Origin: Planctomycetota bacterium | Lineage (GTDB): Bacteria; Planctomycetota; Planctomycetia; Pirellulales; Pirellulaceae | Assembly (NCBI GenBank): GCA_003671195.1 | Contig: QWPJ01000072.1 | Location: forward strand, 1 to 64,000 | Direction of reading: 5' to 3' | DNA length: 64,000 nucleotides | Part shown: in pieces, positions 9,108 through 18,511 of the stretch | Layout: each line of letters begins with the position of its first letter | Numbering within the stretch: the first letter of the stretch is position 1 | Notes under the pieces: generated by a model | The model's input: the letters and a program-made list of their open reading frames with translations, nothing else | The model's database searches: none | What the model was told of the DNA's origin: nothing | Position numbers and translations under genes: made by a program

Positions 9108-12100
9108 CTTAACGAGATCCAAATCGGGCGGGCGCCTGAGTTGGATTCTCTTGCTTTGCGCATCGGTTCTGATGGCCTACTATGTGGTATTCGACAGGGT
9201 CGATCACACGTTGACTTCTGAGATCCAGAATCGGTTGCGCAAGCAATTTCCTGGGCATTTCGTCAGAGTAGATCGCGCCCGGTTGGTTCCGGGCCAGTCG
9301 ATACTCATCGACGGGTTGAGCATCTGCAAGTCGACCGAGCAGGGGATGCGGGACGTCATTAAGGTCGCCAGGGTGCAGTGCAATGGGCCGATCGATTTGG
9401 TAGGGATCGTCCAAGGGCAGGCGATTATCGATTCGGTCGTCATCGACGGGCTGGAGTTGAGCATTTGGCCAAAAACGGACGGAAGCTGGAGTTTATCCGA
9501 GCTTTTGCGTGGTCCATCTGGGTCGATCAAGATTCCTACGGTGCAGGTCCGCTCTGGATTTTTGCGCATCGGGCATCCTACAGGCGAGCAGCGACGAGAG
9601 ATCATTTGTCATGACCTTCAAGGTAGTTTCATTGAGCAGGCTATTGCGACAGAGGATCCCTTGGTGCACCATTTGCGCCATGAGATGCGGGCCACTTTAT
9701 CGAGTAGTTATTTCTCCTTGCTCGAGCTCCATGCAGTAGGAAACCTTGCCGCTTCTCAATGGGATGTTCAAGGGACGATATCCAAACTGGATTACTCGTC
9801 GCAGTTGAGCGATCAGTTGCCGGGAGTGATCCGAGAGCGTATTGAAAAGCTCGAGGGATTTTCCGGTCGCCTCGACACCAAGTTTCGTTGGGTCAAGGAT
9901 CGCGAGCAGACGGATTTCAATGGGCATGTCCAGATCCAACAGGGGCGGTTGCTTCATCCCGAGGTGCCCTACCCTTTGGACCAGATCTCCGGCGACTTGT
10001 ACATCACGAGGAACCTGCTTCAACTCAGAAATACTGTAGGTCGATCGGGTCGTGCTTCGGTGTCGCTCGAGTGCGATATTTTTGGGCTAGGAGGGCAAGC
10101 ACCTTTGTCGGCGAAGGTCGGAGTCCGCAACTTGGCGCTCGATGAGCAGCTCTACAATGCTCTGCCTCAGGGGATCCAAGAGCATTGGAAACGGCTGGGA
10201 GTGCAAGGAACTGTCGATGCGAGCGCGTCGGTAGCCTACAACGGCCAGGATTGGGATCCGCATGTAGTCGTACGGGCGGTCAACGGATCGGTCCATGCGG
10301 ATTTTTTCCCTTATCCAATCCAGCGATTGACTGGAGATTTCGAGTATCGCAAGGGCGTGATCCACGCCCCGGACTTGGTCGCTTATGCTGGAAACCAGAA
10401 GCTTCATGGGTCTTTAACCCTTTGGAAGTCCCAGCCTCGGTGGCTCATGGACATGAGTGTAGCGGCCGATGGACCGATCGCGATCGACGAGCCGTTGCTC
10501 CAAGCTTTGACACCGCGAGGTCAACCTCAGAGCGGGTTCCAACGCTTTGCCAACTCGCTCCATCCTACCGGTACGGTATTGGTCAAAAAAGCGAGGTTTG
10601 TCCGATCGGCCGATAGGCCTGAGATCGTCTCTAGGTCGCTCGAATTGACCTTCTCGGAATGCTCGATCCGCTACGACGGGTTTCGCTATCCGATCACCGA
10701 GATCAACGGACAAGCGACGTTGGACCACGATCGATTAGTGCTCAAAGACTTTGTTGGACGCAACGATGGGGCCCGCATCCAGGGCTCTGGGGTCGCCAAT
10801 TGCAGCAGCACGAGTCTCGAATCGGTGGACCTGGTGTTCCAGGCTTTCGGAGTGTCTCTTGACGAAGAGCTCAAGCAAGCGTTACCCACGAGTGCGAGGA
10901 ACCTGTGGGTTCAGTTGCAACCGAGTGGATCGATCGACAGGGTAGAGGTCAAGATCCAGCGCCCCAATTTGCGATCGCCGATGGATCTCAAGGTGGCGAT
11001 CCAAGAGTCACGAAATAGCGATCGGAGCATTACAGGCATGTCGCTCCATCCGCTCTCGTTTCCTTACGCGATGCACGAGATCGACTGTGTGGTCGATTTC
11101 CGTCCAGGGCGGATCGACATTCGATCCCTCTCAGGAATCCATGACGCGAGCCGCGTCGAGACCAACGGTCAAATCCGGCTCCATAGCGATGGATCTTGGG
11201 ACGGAATGCTCAATTGGCTTCCCACGTCGCGTTTGGTCGTCGATCAAGTGCTCATCGGTTGTTTGCCCCAGGTCCTCCGCGAGCCCATGACACGCTGGGG
11301 TTTTCGAGGTCCGGTGAGCATCACTGGATCGACGTATGTAGCCTCTCCCGAGGAGGGGCACGCCTCGCTGCTCAGGGACTGGAACCTTCGTGCGGACTTG
11401 GAAGATGCATCGATCGGAATCGATCATGTGAAAGGATTGCGAGGGACCATTCAGATCTCCGGCGAGAACAGCAATCATTCAACCACCGCTTATGGCTCAC
11501 TTGCTCTGGATGCATTGTCGGTTCGGGGAGTCGCCGTAACGGGGGTCGAAGGGCCCTTTGCACTGAGCCACAACGTCCTCTATTTAGGACGCGATGCGAA
11601 CGACTGGAATACGAAAAATCCCTCGGGCCGACGAATCGCATCGAGCGGTACGCCTGCAAATCCGATGAATTCCCAAGCACCGGTCGTATCGGCATCTTTC
11701 CAATCGAATGTCCGAAACAGCTTGGTCGAGCGACGAGACCAAGGTGCTGTTAGTTGGTTCGGTCCGAAGGTTGTTCAGCCGATCGAATTTCCCAACATGG
11801 ATATAAGTGACAATGACATGCGAGCTCGGACCCTCAGCGGCACTCTGTTTCTCAGCGGGATCGAACCGCTCAATGGCGACCGAGCGCATCTTCGTGTGCG
11901 ATTGGTCGACGCCGACGTTCACGGAATGCTCGTCGACCTTGGAGAGACCGTTACAACTGCCAACGGTCGCTTGTTCATCGAGTGCGATGTCGACGGATCG
12001 ATGGACAACCTCAATGCGGTTTCTGGAGCTGGCAGGGCATGGTTGCGAGGTGCGAATCTCTATGAGCTTCCCGCGATGATTCGCTTATTGAACCTTTTGG

Positions 12101-12432
12101 CCGTTCGCCCTGACCAAGGTGCCTTCGATTCGGCGGACATTGAGTTCGGAATCGATGGCGATCGGATACCGATCAAGAGCCTGCAGCTCGATGGCGATCT
12201 GATCTCGATGCAAGGAAGGGGATCTGTGAATTTTCGAAGAGAATTGGATTTAGAATTGGTCGCCAATGTAGGTCGACGCGGCATTGTCGGAGCTTTGGTT
12301 CGACCTTTCACTCAAAACCCAAACGCCAATTGGATGCGAATCGAAGTCGGTGGTACGACGAGCAACCCTCAGATTCGCCCCCCGATGCCTTTGCGGGATT
12401 CGCTCGACCAAGTTCTCCTTGAAACGCCTTAA
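9073..12432 (+). CDS. AsmA/TamB-like large envelope protein
   Basis: The ATG at 9073, inside the 3' end of the previous gene, gives 1119 residues with a single N-terminal membrane anchor (SWILLLCASVLMAYYVVF) after a short cytoplasmic basic stretch. An upstream in-frame start at 8983 would add 30 residues without membrane character. The body consists of repeating beta-rich segments of the AsmA type, and the C-terminus (SGAGRAWLRGANLYELPAM, then RIEVGGTTSNPQIRP) matches the AsmA-like C-terminal region. Such proteins form long grooves that span the periplasm and move or buffer lipids. The 35-base overlap with the glycosyltransferase gene suggests coupled translation. It may be the transport or scaffold element of this three-gene operon; that role is inferred. 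Confidence 0.8.
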   Translation: MPSEAEPLKKADLTRSKSGGRLSWILLLCASVLMAYYVVFDRVDHTLTSEIQNRLRKQFPGHFVRVDRARLVPGQSILIDGLSICKSTEQGMRDVIKVARVQCNGPIDLVGIVQGQAIIDSVVIDGLELSIWPKTDGSWSLSELLRGPSGSIKIPTVQVRSGFLRIGHPTGEQRREIICHDLQGSFIEQAIATEDPLVHHLRHEMRATLSSSYFSLLELHAVGNLAASQWDVQGTISKLDYSSQLSDQLPGVIRERIEKLEGFSGRLDTKFRWVKDREQTDFNGHVQIQQGRLLHPEVPYPLDQISGDLYITRNLLQLRNTVGRSGRASVSLECDIFGLGGQAPLSAKVGVRNLALDEQLYNALPQGIQEHWKRLGVQGTVDASASVAYNGQDWDPHVVVRAVNGSVHADFFPYPIQRLTGDFEYRKGVIHAPDLVAYAGNQKLHGSLTLWKSQPRWLMDMSVAADGPIAIDEPLLQALTPRGQPQSGFQRFANSLHPTGTVLVKKARFVRSADRPEIVSRSLELTFSECSIRYDGFRYPITEINGQATLDHDRLVLKDFVGRNDGARIQGSGVANCSSTSLESVDLVFQAFGVSLDEELKQALPTSARNLWVQLQPSGSIDRVEVKIQRPNLRSPMDLKVAIQESRNSDRSITGMSLHPLSFPYAMHEIDCVVDFRPGRIDIRSLSGIHDASRVETNGQIRLHSDGSWDGMLNWLPTSRLVVDQVLIGCLPQVLREPMTRWGFRGPVSITGSTYVASPEEGHASLLRDWNLRADLEDASIGIDHVKGLRGTIQISGENSNHSTTAYGSLALDALSVRGVAVTGVEGPFALSHNVLYLGRDANDWNTKNPSGRRIASSGTPANPMNSQAPVVSASFQSNVRNSLVERRDQGAVSWFGPKVVQPIEFPNMDISDNDMRARTLSGTLFLSGIEPLNGDRAHLRVRLVDADVHGMLVDLGETVTTANGRLFIECDVDGSMDNLNAVSGAGRAWLRGANLYELPAMIRLLNLLAVRPDQGAFDSADIEFGIDGDRIPIKSLQLDGDLISMQGRGSVNFRRELDLELVANVGRRGIVGALVRPFTQNPNANWMRIEVGGTTSNPQIRPPMPLRDSLDQVLLETP

Positions 12433-12794
12433 ACCAGTCTGCACAGGCAGGCGCAGAGATCGCACGTCCCGATGACTCGACCCATCGATTTGCAGCAAAA
12501 CTCGTTGCGTTTGGAACCGATTCGCAGGAATCGAACCGTAGACCAAGCCGCTGCGGCTGGCCTCAGCTCAGAGCGGTACGGCAATGGAAAATTGCCCCGG
12601 CGAGCCTCCCAGACCAGTTCCTCAGTTCCGGAAACTGCACCAAGCCCGGCCGATGATACCGTCGGTAACCCGGAAGACCGAGCCGACGGTTCGATCGATT
12701 ATTTGGCCTGAGTTGCGCTTCAAGGAACGCGCTGAGGCATTAGAATGCGCAGGAACGGTTATTCTTTTGCACCTCAGTTTTGTAGGAGTTTGTC
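12433..12794. other. Intergenic, no gene seen
   Basis: These 362 bases hold only short open frames of unconvincing composition in several overlapping frames. No tRNA-like cloverleaf or strong hairpin was recognised. A good ribosome site (GTAGGAG) sits just before the next ATG at 12795, so the promoter for that gene is presumably here. Confidence 0.5.
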
Positions 12795-13574
12795 ATGCGT
12801 TTGGCCCTCTCGCTAGGCTCATTGTCTCTATTGTCTTTCGCCCTGGTTTCCCCAATCTTCGTCGCGCAATGCTGCAACATGGCACTTGCCCAGGACACAG
12901 CCAAGGCCATCGTCGATCCCTCGGGAACATGGAGATGGGAATACGATTTGGATGGCCAACAGACCAAGGATCAGGTGCGACTGACGCTCGGAGAGACCAT
13001 CAAGGACTCCAAGGACAAGTCGCTCAAGGGCAAGTACCAAAGCAGTTCTGGTCGCAAAATCGATATCGAGAACGGACGCGTTAGCGGCGATAAGGTCAGT
13101 TTTGAGTTCAAGATCAACTACCAAGGAATGGATGTCAAACTGGTATTCGACGGAACGGTCAAGAAAGACACACTCAATGGCACCGTTCAAGCTTCCACCG
13201 ATGCAGGAAGTCGAGACCTCGATTGGACCGCTACGCGAAGCGTGCAGGCCGACGACGTCGTCGGCAAATGGAAACTTCGTATCGATGCGAACGGAAACGT
13301 CATGGAGCCGATCTTGACGATCACCAAAGATGGCGATCAGCTCAAGGCCAACTATGCGCTGGGCAATGACGTCAAGATCGACGCCAAGGACGTGAAGATC
13401 GAAAAGAATGAACTGACATTTACGGTGGAAGCTGACTTTCAAGGATCCCGGATTAAGGCGGACTTCATGGGAAGTCCACTGGGGGATAAGATCAAAGGAT
13501 CGATCGACTATGCGTTAGGCAATGACGCTGGTGAAGTCGAGTTCACAGGGGAACGTCGCGACGATGCGATTTAA
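12795..13574 (+). CDS. Secreted protein with two related beta-rich repeats, function unknown
   Basis: The ATG at 12795 follows GTAGGAG at good spacing. Residues 1-33 form a signal peptide (cleavage plausible after AQCCNMALAQ). The rest divides into two related halves: the first from about residue 43 (SGTWRWEYDLDGQ, with GRVSGDKVSFEFKINYQG) and the second from about residue 153 (VVGKWKLRIDANG, with EKNELTFTVEADFQG). Each ends in a G(S/T)(I/V)-type strand and a (W/F)TATR/TGER-like end. This suggests an internal duplication of a lipocalin-like or similar beta domain in the periplasm. No catalytic motif is visible. Confidence 0.7.
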   Translation: MRLALSLGSLSLLSFALVSPIFVAQCCNMALAQDTAKAIVDPSGTWRWEYDLDGQQTKDQVRLTLGETIKDSKDKSLKGKYQSSSGRKIDIENGRVSGDKVSFEFKINYQGMDVKLVFDGTVKKDTLNGTVQASTDAGSRDLDWTATRSVQADDVVGKWKLRIDANGNVMEPILTITKDGDQLKANYALGNDVKIDAKDVKIEKNELTFTVEADFQGSRIKADFMGSPLGDKIKGSIDYALGNDAGEVEFTGERRDDAI

Positions 13575-13601
13575 ATCCATCGCATCGAATTCGGCTTGAT
13601 T

Positions 13602-14570
13602 CTATCGGGCGTCACTGGTCAAACGAGCCTTGACGCCCTTTTTGGCACCGTAAGGTTCTTTGCCCTCATCGGGTTGTTTGGCCAGGAGTCCCGAACCTTG
13701 GTCCTTGCCCTCTGAGGGCTTCGAGGGTTCCGAAGGATCGGTCGCTTTGGCAGGGTCCGTATCGAACCAGGGGTGCGCGAAGGTGATTTGCGAGCGAGGG
13801 TCCACTCCGTTTGGCGAATCGCCTCGGGGGATTTCGTCATTGAGAGTTCTTTGGCCATTGAATCTGCGTCCGGCGAATCTAGGGCCGCGATAGATCGATC
13901 CTTGCTGGATCGGACCGATCCCAAGAAACCAGGTATCCTTGGCATTGCTGCCAGCTTGGGCGATCCCCGACTGCCACAGAGGTTCCCTAGTTTCGCGGTC
14001 GTAGGCGAAAACAGCAATTTTTGAAGCGGCGCTTTTTACCTCTTTCTTAGCGAACGAGACCTCAGGGATGGTAGGAAGCATGGGAGCGGCAGCCATCAAG
14101 GAAGTAGCACCGCCGAAAATATTCAGGGCTGGAATACCATAAGTCACATTGTGGCCGTCGGTACCCAGAGCGCCGCATCGGGCTTCGCAAATGATATCAG
14201 CGACGTCTTTGGTATCGACAATCTGGCACCCAGCGGCGGTCAGTTGCTGACGAATCGAGCTGATGACGTAGTCCGATGTTACCAGGTTGGTCTGCATTGG
14301 AACGCCCGGAATGGGCTTACCCGCCGATGCCATGAAGGTGGTATCGAGATAGACTTTGTAGCCGGTCAATGGTCGGAAGTCGATTTTTGAAATGGTCGAA
14401 TCGACGGCGTCGGACATAAGCAACTGCTCGGTTGCCGTAACCGATTTGGTGGTGCCGCATCCTGGTAAAGCCAAAGCAAGCAAGCTACCGAGAGCGAGGC
14501 TCAAGCTCGTGCCCTGGAACAACAGGCGGATCGCATCGATTTTTGATTGGTGCTTTAACTGTGTTTTCAT
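13602..14570 (-). CDS. Planctomycete-type lipoprotein of unknown function (possibly DUF6655)
   Basis: The 322-residue product has a long N-terminal signal ending in the lipobox LALPGC, followed by GTTKSVTATEQLLMSDAVD, a pattern I associate with a planctomycete lipoprotein family (DUF6655, from memory). A segment with the look of a small alpha/beta domain (VISSIRQQLTAAGCQIVDTKDVADIICEARC) precedes a Gly/Ala-rich stretch, and the C-terminal 80 residues are Pro/Ser/Lys-rich and probably disordered. The start codon overlaps the stop of the protease gene upstream (ATGA at 14567-14570), so the two are translationally coupled. A shared envelope quality-control role is only a guess. Confidence 0.7.
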   Translation of the reverse strand: MKTQLKHQSKIDAIRLLFQGTSLSLALGSLLALALPGCGTTKSVTATEQLLMSDAVDSTISKIDFRPLTGYKVYLDTTFMASAGKPIPGVPMQTNLVTSDYVISSIRQQLTAAGCQIVDTKDVADIICEARCGALGTDGHNVTYGIPALNIFGGATSLMAAAPMLPTIPEVSFAKKEVKSAASKIAVFAYDRETREPLWQSGIAQAGSNAKDTWFLGIGPIQQGSIYRGPRFAGRRFNGQRTLNDEIPRGDSPNGVDPRSQITFAHPWFDTDPAKATDPSEPSKPSEGKDQGSGLLAKQPDEGKEPYGAKKGVKARLTSDAR

Positions 14571-15856
14571 CGAAGGGATTTTGGCGCACTGGTTAGTTTC
14601 CAGCGAACTTGATTCTGCGCGTTGGCTTGAAGACTTCTTTGCGATTCCTGACGCATCTTATCGATGAGCTGTTCGCTCGGGCGGTCGATTGTCAATTGCC
14701 GAGTGCTGCCCGAGGAGTCGGTAAGAATCACGGTCATGGTCGTCGGGGCTTGTCCTGTAAGGGACCTTTCAGGATTTTCAGGGTTAGGGGCGGGAGAACT
14801 CGGAAGCTTGAGCAAACCGAGTTTCCTGAGTTGTTCGTGGACAACAGGAATTCCGCAGTAGAGTCCTTCATCGAGTTCGGTGTCGGCTGCAAAACAAACA
14901 CCGACCAGCTCGCCACGGCGGTTGAACAAACCTCCGCCACTGCGGCCTTGAACAGGTGCGCCAGCCGTTTCGATGTTGGCCGAACCGAGGTATCGGTTCA
15001 GCTTGGTCACCTGCGAATCGCGTCTTGAAGGAGCCTGGCCATGATCGCAACCCATGCTGTAGACCGGATCCCCTTGGGCGAGTTGCTCAACCTGCTGTGC
15101 CACTTGGGCGACGGGGACAGATTGGTTTGGATGAAACAGCAAAAGGCCGATATCGACGTCTTCGATTTGGTAGTCGATCAATTCGGCACCGTACCTTACG
15201 GGTGTTCCGTTCTCGAAGCGTTCGACTGTGATGACCGACTTGGGAGTTCGATCCCGGAAAAGGTGTCCGCAAGTCAGCACTACGGCGCCTTGGGCATCGC
15301 ACTGAATCACTGTTCCCGAGCCGATTGCGTGCGAATCGGACTCGTCGACCAGAATGCGTACCGTGGCTCGGGCAGGGTCCGATTGCAAAGGTTCGGGGTT
15401 TAGGGGAGCCACTGAGCGTTGCATAGGAACCAGCGAGTCCACATCGACTTTAGGCTTACTTTCGCTCGGGGCTAACGGTGCGTTCTTGATCGAATCGGGT
15501 GCTGAGAAACGGATCATTCGGCGGTAAAGTTCCGTCCAATTCACCGGTCCGAGAATGCGATCGACTTCCCGACCGCCTTGCGTCAATACGGTTGTCGGAG
15601 CGGTGTGGATGCGCCACCGCTGGGTAACATGCGGTTCTCGGCGAGCATCGACACGGCGAATAGCCCAGCCCATCTCGATGGCTTGTGCCGCGACTTGGTC
15701 CATCGATTGGCTATCTGGATGCTGCGGATCGACAAAAACAATCGCTAGGCAATCCCCCACCTGAGCCAGAGCCAAAGGGGCCGTAAGAATGCCACAAGAT
15801 GTCCAACTCAGAAGCATCCAGAGTAAGTTTGTTGTCGCTCGGTTTCTTGCAACCAT
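14567..15856 (-). CDS. Secreted thioredoxin-like/trypsin-like serine protease fusion
   Basis: A perfect AGGAGG lies seven bases before the ATG. The 429-residue product has a signal peptide (about residues 1-32). A thioredoxin-like domain follows (about 35-115) with the cis-Pro-type segment TAPTTV but no CxxC, so it is not a redox enzyme. Residues about 160-345 are a trypsin-like domain with a complete triad visible: His198 in TCGHLF, Asp235 in DVDIGLL, and Ser306 in GRSGGGLF. A Pro-rich linker and an Arg/Gln-rich C-terminus follow. There is no PDZ domain. It probably acts in the periplasm, with the thioredoxin fold serving binding. It is coupled to the downstream lipoprotein gene by an ATGA overlap. 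Confidence 0.8.
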   Translation of the reverse strand: MVARNRATTNLLWMLLSWTSCGILTAPLALAQVGDCLAIVFVDPQHPDSQSMDQVAAQAIEMGWAIRRVDARREPHVTQRWRIHTAPTTVLTQGGREVDRILGPVNWTELYRRMIRFSAPDSIKNAPLAPSESKPKVDVDSLVPMQRSVAPLNPEPLQSDPARATVRILVDESDSHAIGSGTVIQCDAQGAVVLTCGHLFRDRTPKSVITVERFENGTPVRYGAELIDYQIEDVDIGLLLFHPNQSVPVAQVAQQVEQLAQGDPVYSMGCDHGQAPSRRDSQVTKLNRYLGSANIETAGAPVQGRSGGGLFNRRGELVGVCFAADTELDEGLYCGIPVVHEQLRKLGLLKLPSSPAPNPENPERSLTGQAPTTMTVILTDSSGSTRQLTIDRPSEQLIDKMRQESQRSLQANAQNQVRWKLTSAPKSLR

Positions 15857-15967
15857 CCGGATCCTCCTTGATCCCGTCCTAGGCTGATCTAGCCCACCGC
15901 TTCGGGGCCAATGGCTCCCGAAATCCCATGCTTGGCAGTGTCCAAATTGAGTGCACTCAGGGCAAGA

Positions 15968-16897
15968 TCATTCCGGATCTTTTGGAGGATTTGCTAGCGA
16001 TTCGTTTGCTAGCAAGACATCCACAGCGACTTCGAGCAGCGTGTCACCGCCCCCGACGTAGACACCTTGGATGGGTGGCACATCAGCATAATCACGTCCC
16101 CAAGCAAGGGTGATATGGTCCCAATTCGCGCGGATGTTGTTCGTCGGGTCCCAATCGATCCAACCGAGGTGGCCGAGAAAAACGCTGACCCAAGCGTGAG
16201 AGGCATCGGCACCGATCCGTTTGGATTCCCCTGGAGCGGGGACCGTGACGAGATAACCGCTGACATAGCGGGCCGGAAACCCGGCGGTTCTCATGCAGGA
16301 GATGAACACATTGGCGAGGTCTTGGCAAACTCCGACCCGATTCTTAAGAGCCGTAAGGGACGGAGTTGTCACATCGGTCGAACTGGGTTCGTAGCGGATA
16401 GATTGATGGATGTGTTGATTGATCGCATCGAGCAGAACGAGGCTATCGAGGGTTGGATCCCAGACCGACGACAGAAAGGATTCGAACTGTGGGTCGATAG
16501 CGCAGTACCGCGAGGGGCTTAGGAATTCGAATGCTTGACGGCTTTCGGTGGTGTTCGCCCGTCGGATATCGGCTTGGAGATCGGCGATAGAAAATCCAGC
16601 GAGTGGAACAAACTGGGGCTCGGAGCGTTCGACGCCACAGAACGAGTGGACACACATTTCGGCGTGGGGGCGTTCGATGCTAAAGAACTCCGTCGGGTTG
16701 CCGAAGCTATCGAAGCTTGAGGCTCGATAATCTGGCTCGGGGGTAATTTCGATTGCCGAATGGAGTAGTTTTTGGCCAACGACTTCCCGGGGTCGTAGGT
16801 GGAGTTGGTTGTGGCACAGGGACGCTTGAAAACTGTGCCGGTAGTTGGTCCTGTGGGAAATCTGGTATTGTCGTGCCTGAAAACTGCCGCAGGACAT
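15968..16897 (-). CDS. Transglutaminase-like cysteine protease with intact triad
   Basis: The ATG at 16897 gives 309 residues starting close to QYQISHRTNYRHSFQASLCHNQLHLRPRE, the usual N-terminal domain of bacterial transglutaminase-family proteins. A longer frame starting at 17134 would overlap the divergent methyltransferase and adds 79 residues without family features. The catalytic core shows Cys191 (RVGVCQDLANVFISCMR), His234 (ASHAWVSVF) and Asp250 (WIDWDPTNN), with GVYVGGGD near the end as expected. No signal peptide is seen, so it is probably cytoplasmic, acting as a protease or amidase on unknown substrates. It contrasts with the Cys-less relative at 5806-7656. Confidence 0.85.
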   Translation of the reverse strand: MSCGSFQARQYQISHRTNYRHSFQASLCHNQLHLRPREVVGQKLLHSAIEITPEPDYRASSFDSFGNPTEFFSIERPHAEMCVHSFCGVERSEPQFVPLAGFSIADLQADIRRANTTESRQAFEFLSPSRYCAIDPQFESFLSSVWDPTLDSLVLLDAINQHIHQSIRYEPSSTDVTTPSLTALKNRVGVCQDLANVFISCMRTAGFPARYVSGYLVTVPAPGESKRIGADASHAWVSVFLGHLGWIDWDPTNNIRANWDHITLAWGRDYADVPPIQGVYVGGGDTLLEVAVDVLLANESLANPPKDPE

Positions 16898-17023
16898 TCG
16901 AAGCCGATCGGGAAATGGAGAAAACCTTGCTTCAAGCTCAGTCCCCCTATGCATAGGAACCCGAGCTTCGATTATTCTATCGACTCTTAGCAAGGTCCCA
17001 ACCCCTTCCTTGAGTTCAAACCC

Positions 17024-17809
17024 ATGCAAACTGTCGAAGAAAGCATCTACGATCACCCCGTCTACTACGACCTTATTTTTGGTAGCGATTGGGCAGCCGA
17101 GTACAAATTCCTTCAGGCGGCCTTTGCAAAGCATGTCAAGGGCAAGACGAAGCGACTATTGGAACCTGCCTGTGGGACTGGGCGATTGCTTTACAGGATG
17201 ATCAAAGGGGGCTATCACTGCGCTGGCTTGGATTTGAACTCCAAGGCGATCGACTTTTGCAACAAGAGGCTCAAGCGGCACGAGATCAAACCCACGGCGT
17301 TTGTCGCTGACATGTGCGATTTCCCTGTCGATAAGCCTTATGATGCTGCGTTCAACACCATCAACTCCTTTCGGCATCTTTCCAGTGAGCAGCAAGCCGT
17401 CAAGCATCTGCGAGCCATGGCGTCGGCCGTGCGACCGGGTGGGATCTATGCGTTAGGGTTCCACCTCACCCCGCTCGTCGGGCCGACGACCGATGAGGAG
17501 AGCTGGACTGCTCGGCGAGGTCATTTGCAGGTCAACACCCGCATGTGGCCTCGGGATAAAGACCCTAAAGCTCGGGTGGAACGATTCAATATCCGGTTCG
17601 ATATCTACCGACCGACCGGTTCGATGCGCATCGACGATTGTTTGGTGCTTCGAAGCTACACCTACAAGCAGTTTGCAACGTTGGTCAAGAAGGTACCGTC
17701 CTGGACGATCGAGGCCGCCTATGACTTCAGCTACGATATCGACGAGCCGATCGAGGTCGATGAGACCACCGAAGACGTAGTGTATATCCTGAAGCGCAAT
17801 GCCGATTGA
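17024..17809 (+). CDS. Class I SAM-dependent methyltransferase
   Basis: The 261-residue product shows the SAM-binding glycine motif LLEPACGTGRL (about residues 46-56), the acidic ribose-binding motif AGLDLNSKAI, an ADMCDFP segment and the post-motif LRAMASAVRPGG. The substrate is not evident; the C-terminal part resembles the small-molecule methyltransferases of the methyltransferase-25 type. It is divergent from the intact transglutaminase gene with 126 bp between starts. Confidence 0.85.
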   Translation: MQTVEESIYDHPVYYDLIFGSDWAAEYKFLQAAFAKHVKGKTKRLLEPACGTGRLLYRMIKGGYHCAGLDLNSKAIDFCNKRLKRHEIKPTAFVADMCDFPVDKPYDAAFNTINSFRHLSSEQQAVKHLRAMASAVRPGGIYALGFHLTPLVGPTTDEESWTARRGHLQVNTRMWPRDKDPKARVERFNIRFDIYRPTGSMRIDDCLVLRSYTYKQFATLVKKVPSWTIEAAYDFSYDIDEPIEVDETTEDVVYILKRNAD

Positions 17810-17847
17810 TTCTCGGATTGCCGGTCAATTCAGAGCGTGCCTTTGCC

Positions 17848-18483
17848 CTAGATCGGCATTGAGGATAGTCGCACGCAGTTCCCACCCGACTCTTTCGCCT
17901 CGTACAAGGCGCGATCGGCTCGATCTTGCCAATCCTCGATCGACTCACCCTCGGTCCGCTGTGCGACCCCTAGGCTACATCGAATAACGATCGAGTGCAG
18001 ACCGTCTCGGAATGGAGATCCCCTTTGGGTCTCTAGCCAAAGCTCAACCGATTCGATGAGAAGCTCTGAGGGCTGTGCTGAGACAATCGCGAACTCTTCT
18101 CCGCCCACCCTCGACAAGACAGAGCCAGAAGTTTCAAAGCCTATTCTGAGCCGATCTGCGAACTCCTTGAGAACAAGATCCCCTGTGCGATGTCCATAGC
18201 GATCATTGGTCTGTTTGAATTGATCCAAATCTAGCATCACCAAGGTTTGTGGCCCGGTCGGCACCAACATTCGCACAGCTCGGTCCCATCCACGTCGATT
18301 CAAAAGACCGGTTAAAAAATCGTAAAATGCTAATTGTTGGTCCGCTTGGGCCGCTTGTAATTGCGTCTTGAGCAAGCCGATTTGTTGCGATAACCGGAAA
18401 GACAGGAAGCCCAAGTAGAGGGCAACAAGGCTGAGCAACCCGCATAGAATTGCCAGCGACTGGTTGTTGGTTATCGACCACAT
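17848..18483 (-). CDS. Membrane-anchored GGDEF diguanylate cyclase
   Basis: A single membrane helix (about residues 8-28) is followed by a short coiled-coil (QQIGLLKTQLQAAQADQQ) and a GGDEF domain (about 52-205). The signature loop reads RVGGEEF, an active-type variant, and the substrate-binding region FKQTNDRYGHRTGDLVL is intact. It should convert two GTP to cyclic di-GMP. The RxxD inhibitory site ahead of the signature is not obvious (FETSGSVLSR). The gene sits 28 bp downstream of uppS on the same strand. The total of 211 residues is a minimal one-helix design without a recognisable sensor domain. Confidence 0.9.
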   Translation of the reverse strand: MWSITNNQSLAILCGLLSLVALYLGFLSFRLSQQIGLLKTQLQAAQADQQLAFYDFLTGLLNRRGWDRAVRMLVPTGPQTLVMLDLDQFKQTNDRYGHRTGDLVLKEFADRLRIGFETSGSVLSRVGGEEFAIVSAQPSELLIESVELWLETQRGSPFRDGLHSIVIRCSLGVAQRTEGESIEDWQDRADRALYEAKESGGNCVRLSSMPI

Positions 18484-18511
18484 TGTTGGAATGCTCTTCG
18501 ACGAAGCTAGC

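Noticed and set aside
12433-12794. Small genes or a tRNA in the gap
   Set aside because: No cloverleaf was recognised and the short frames overlap each other with implausible composition.
12828-13442. 204-codon minus-strand ORF
   Set aside because: It lies entirely opposite the 12795-13574 gene, which has a signal peptide, ribosome site and internal repeat structure.
16898-17134. N-terminal extension of the intact transglutaminase
   Set aside because: It would overlap the divergent methyltransferase start and carries no family features; the ATG at 16897 fits better.
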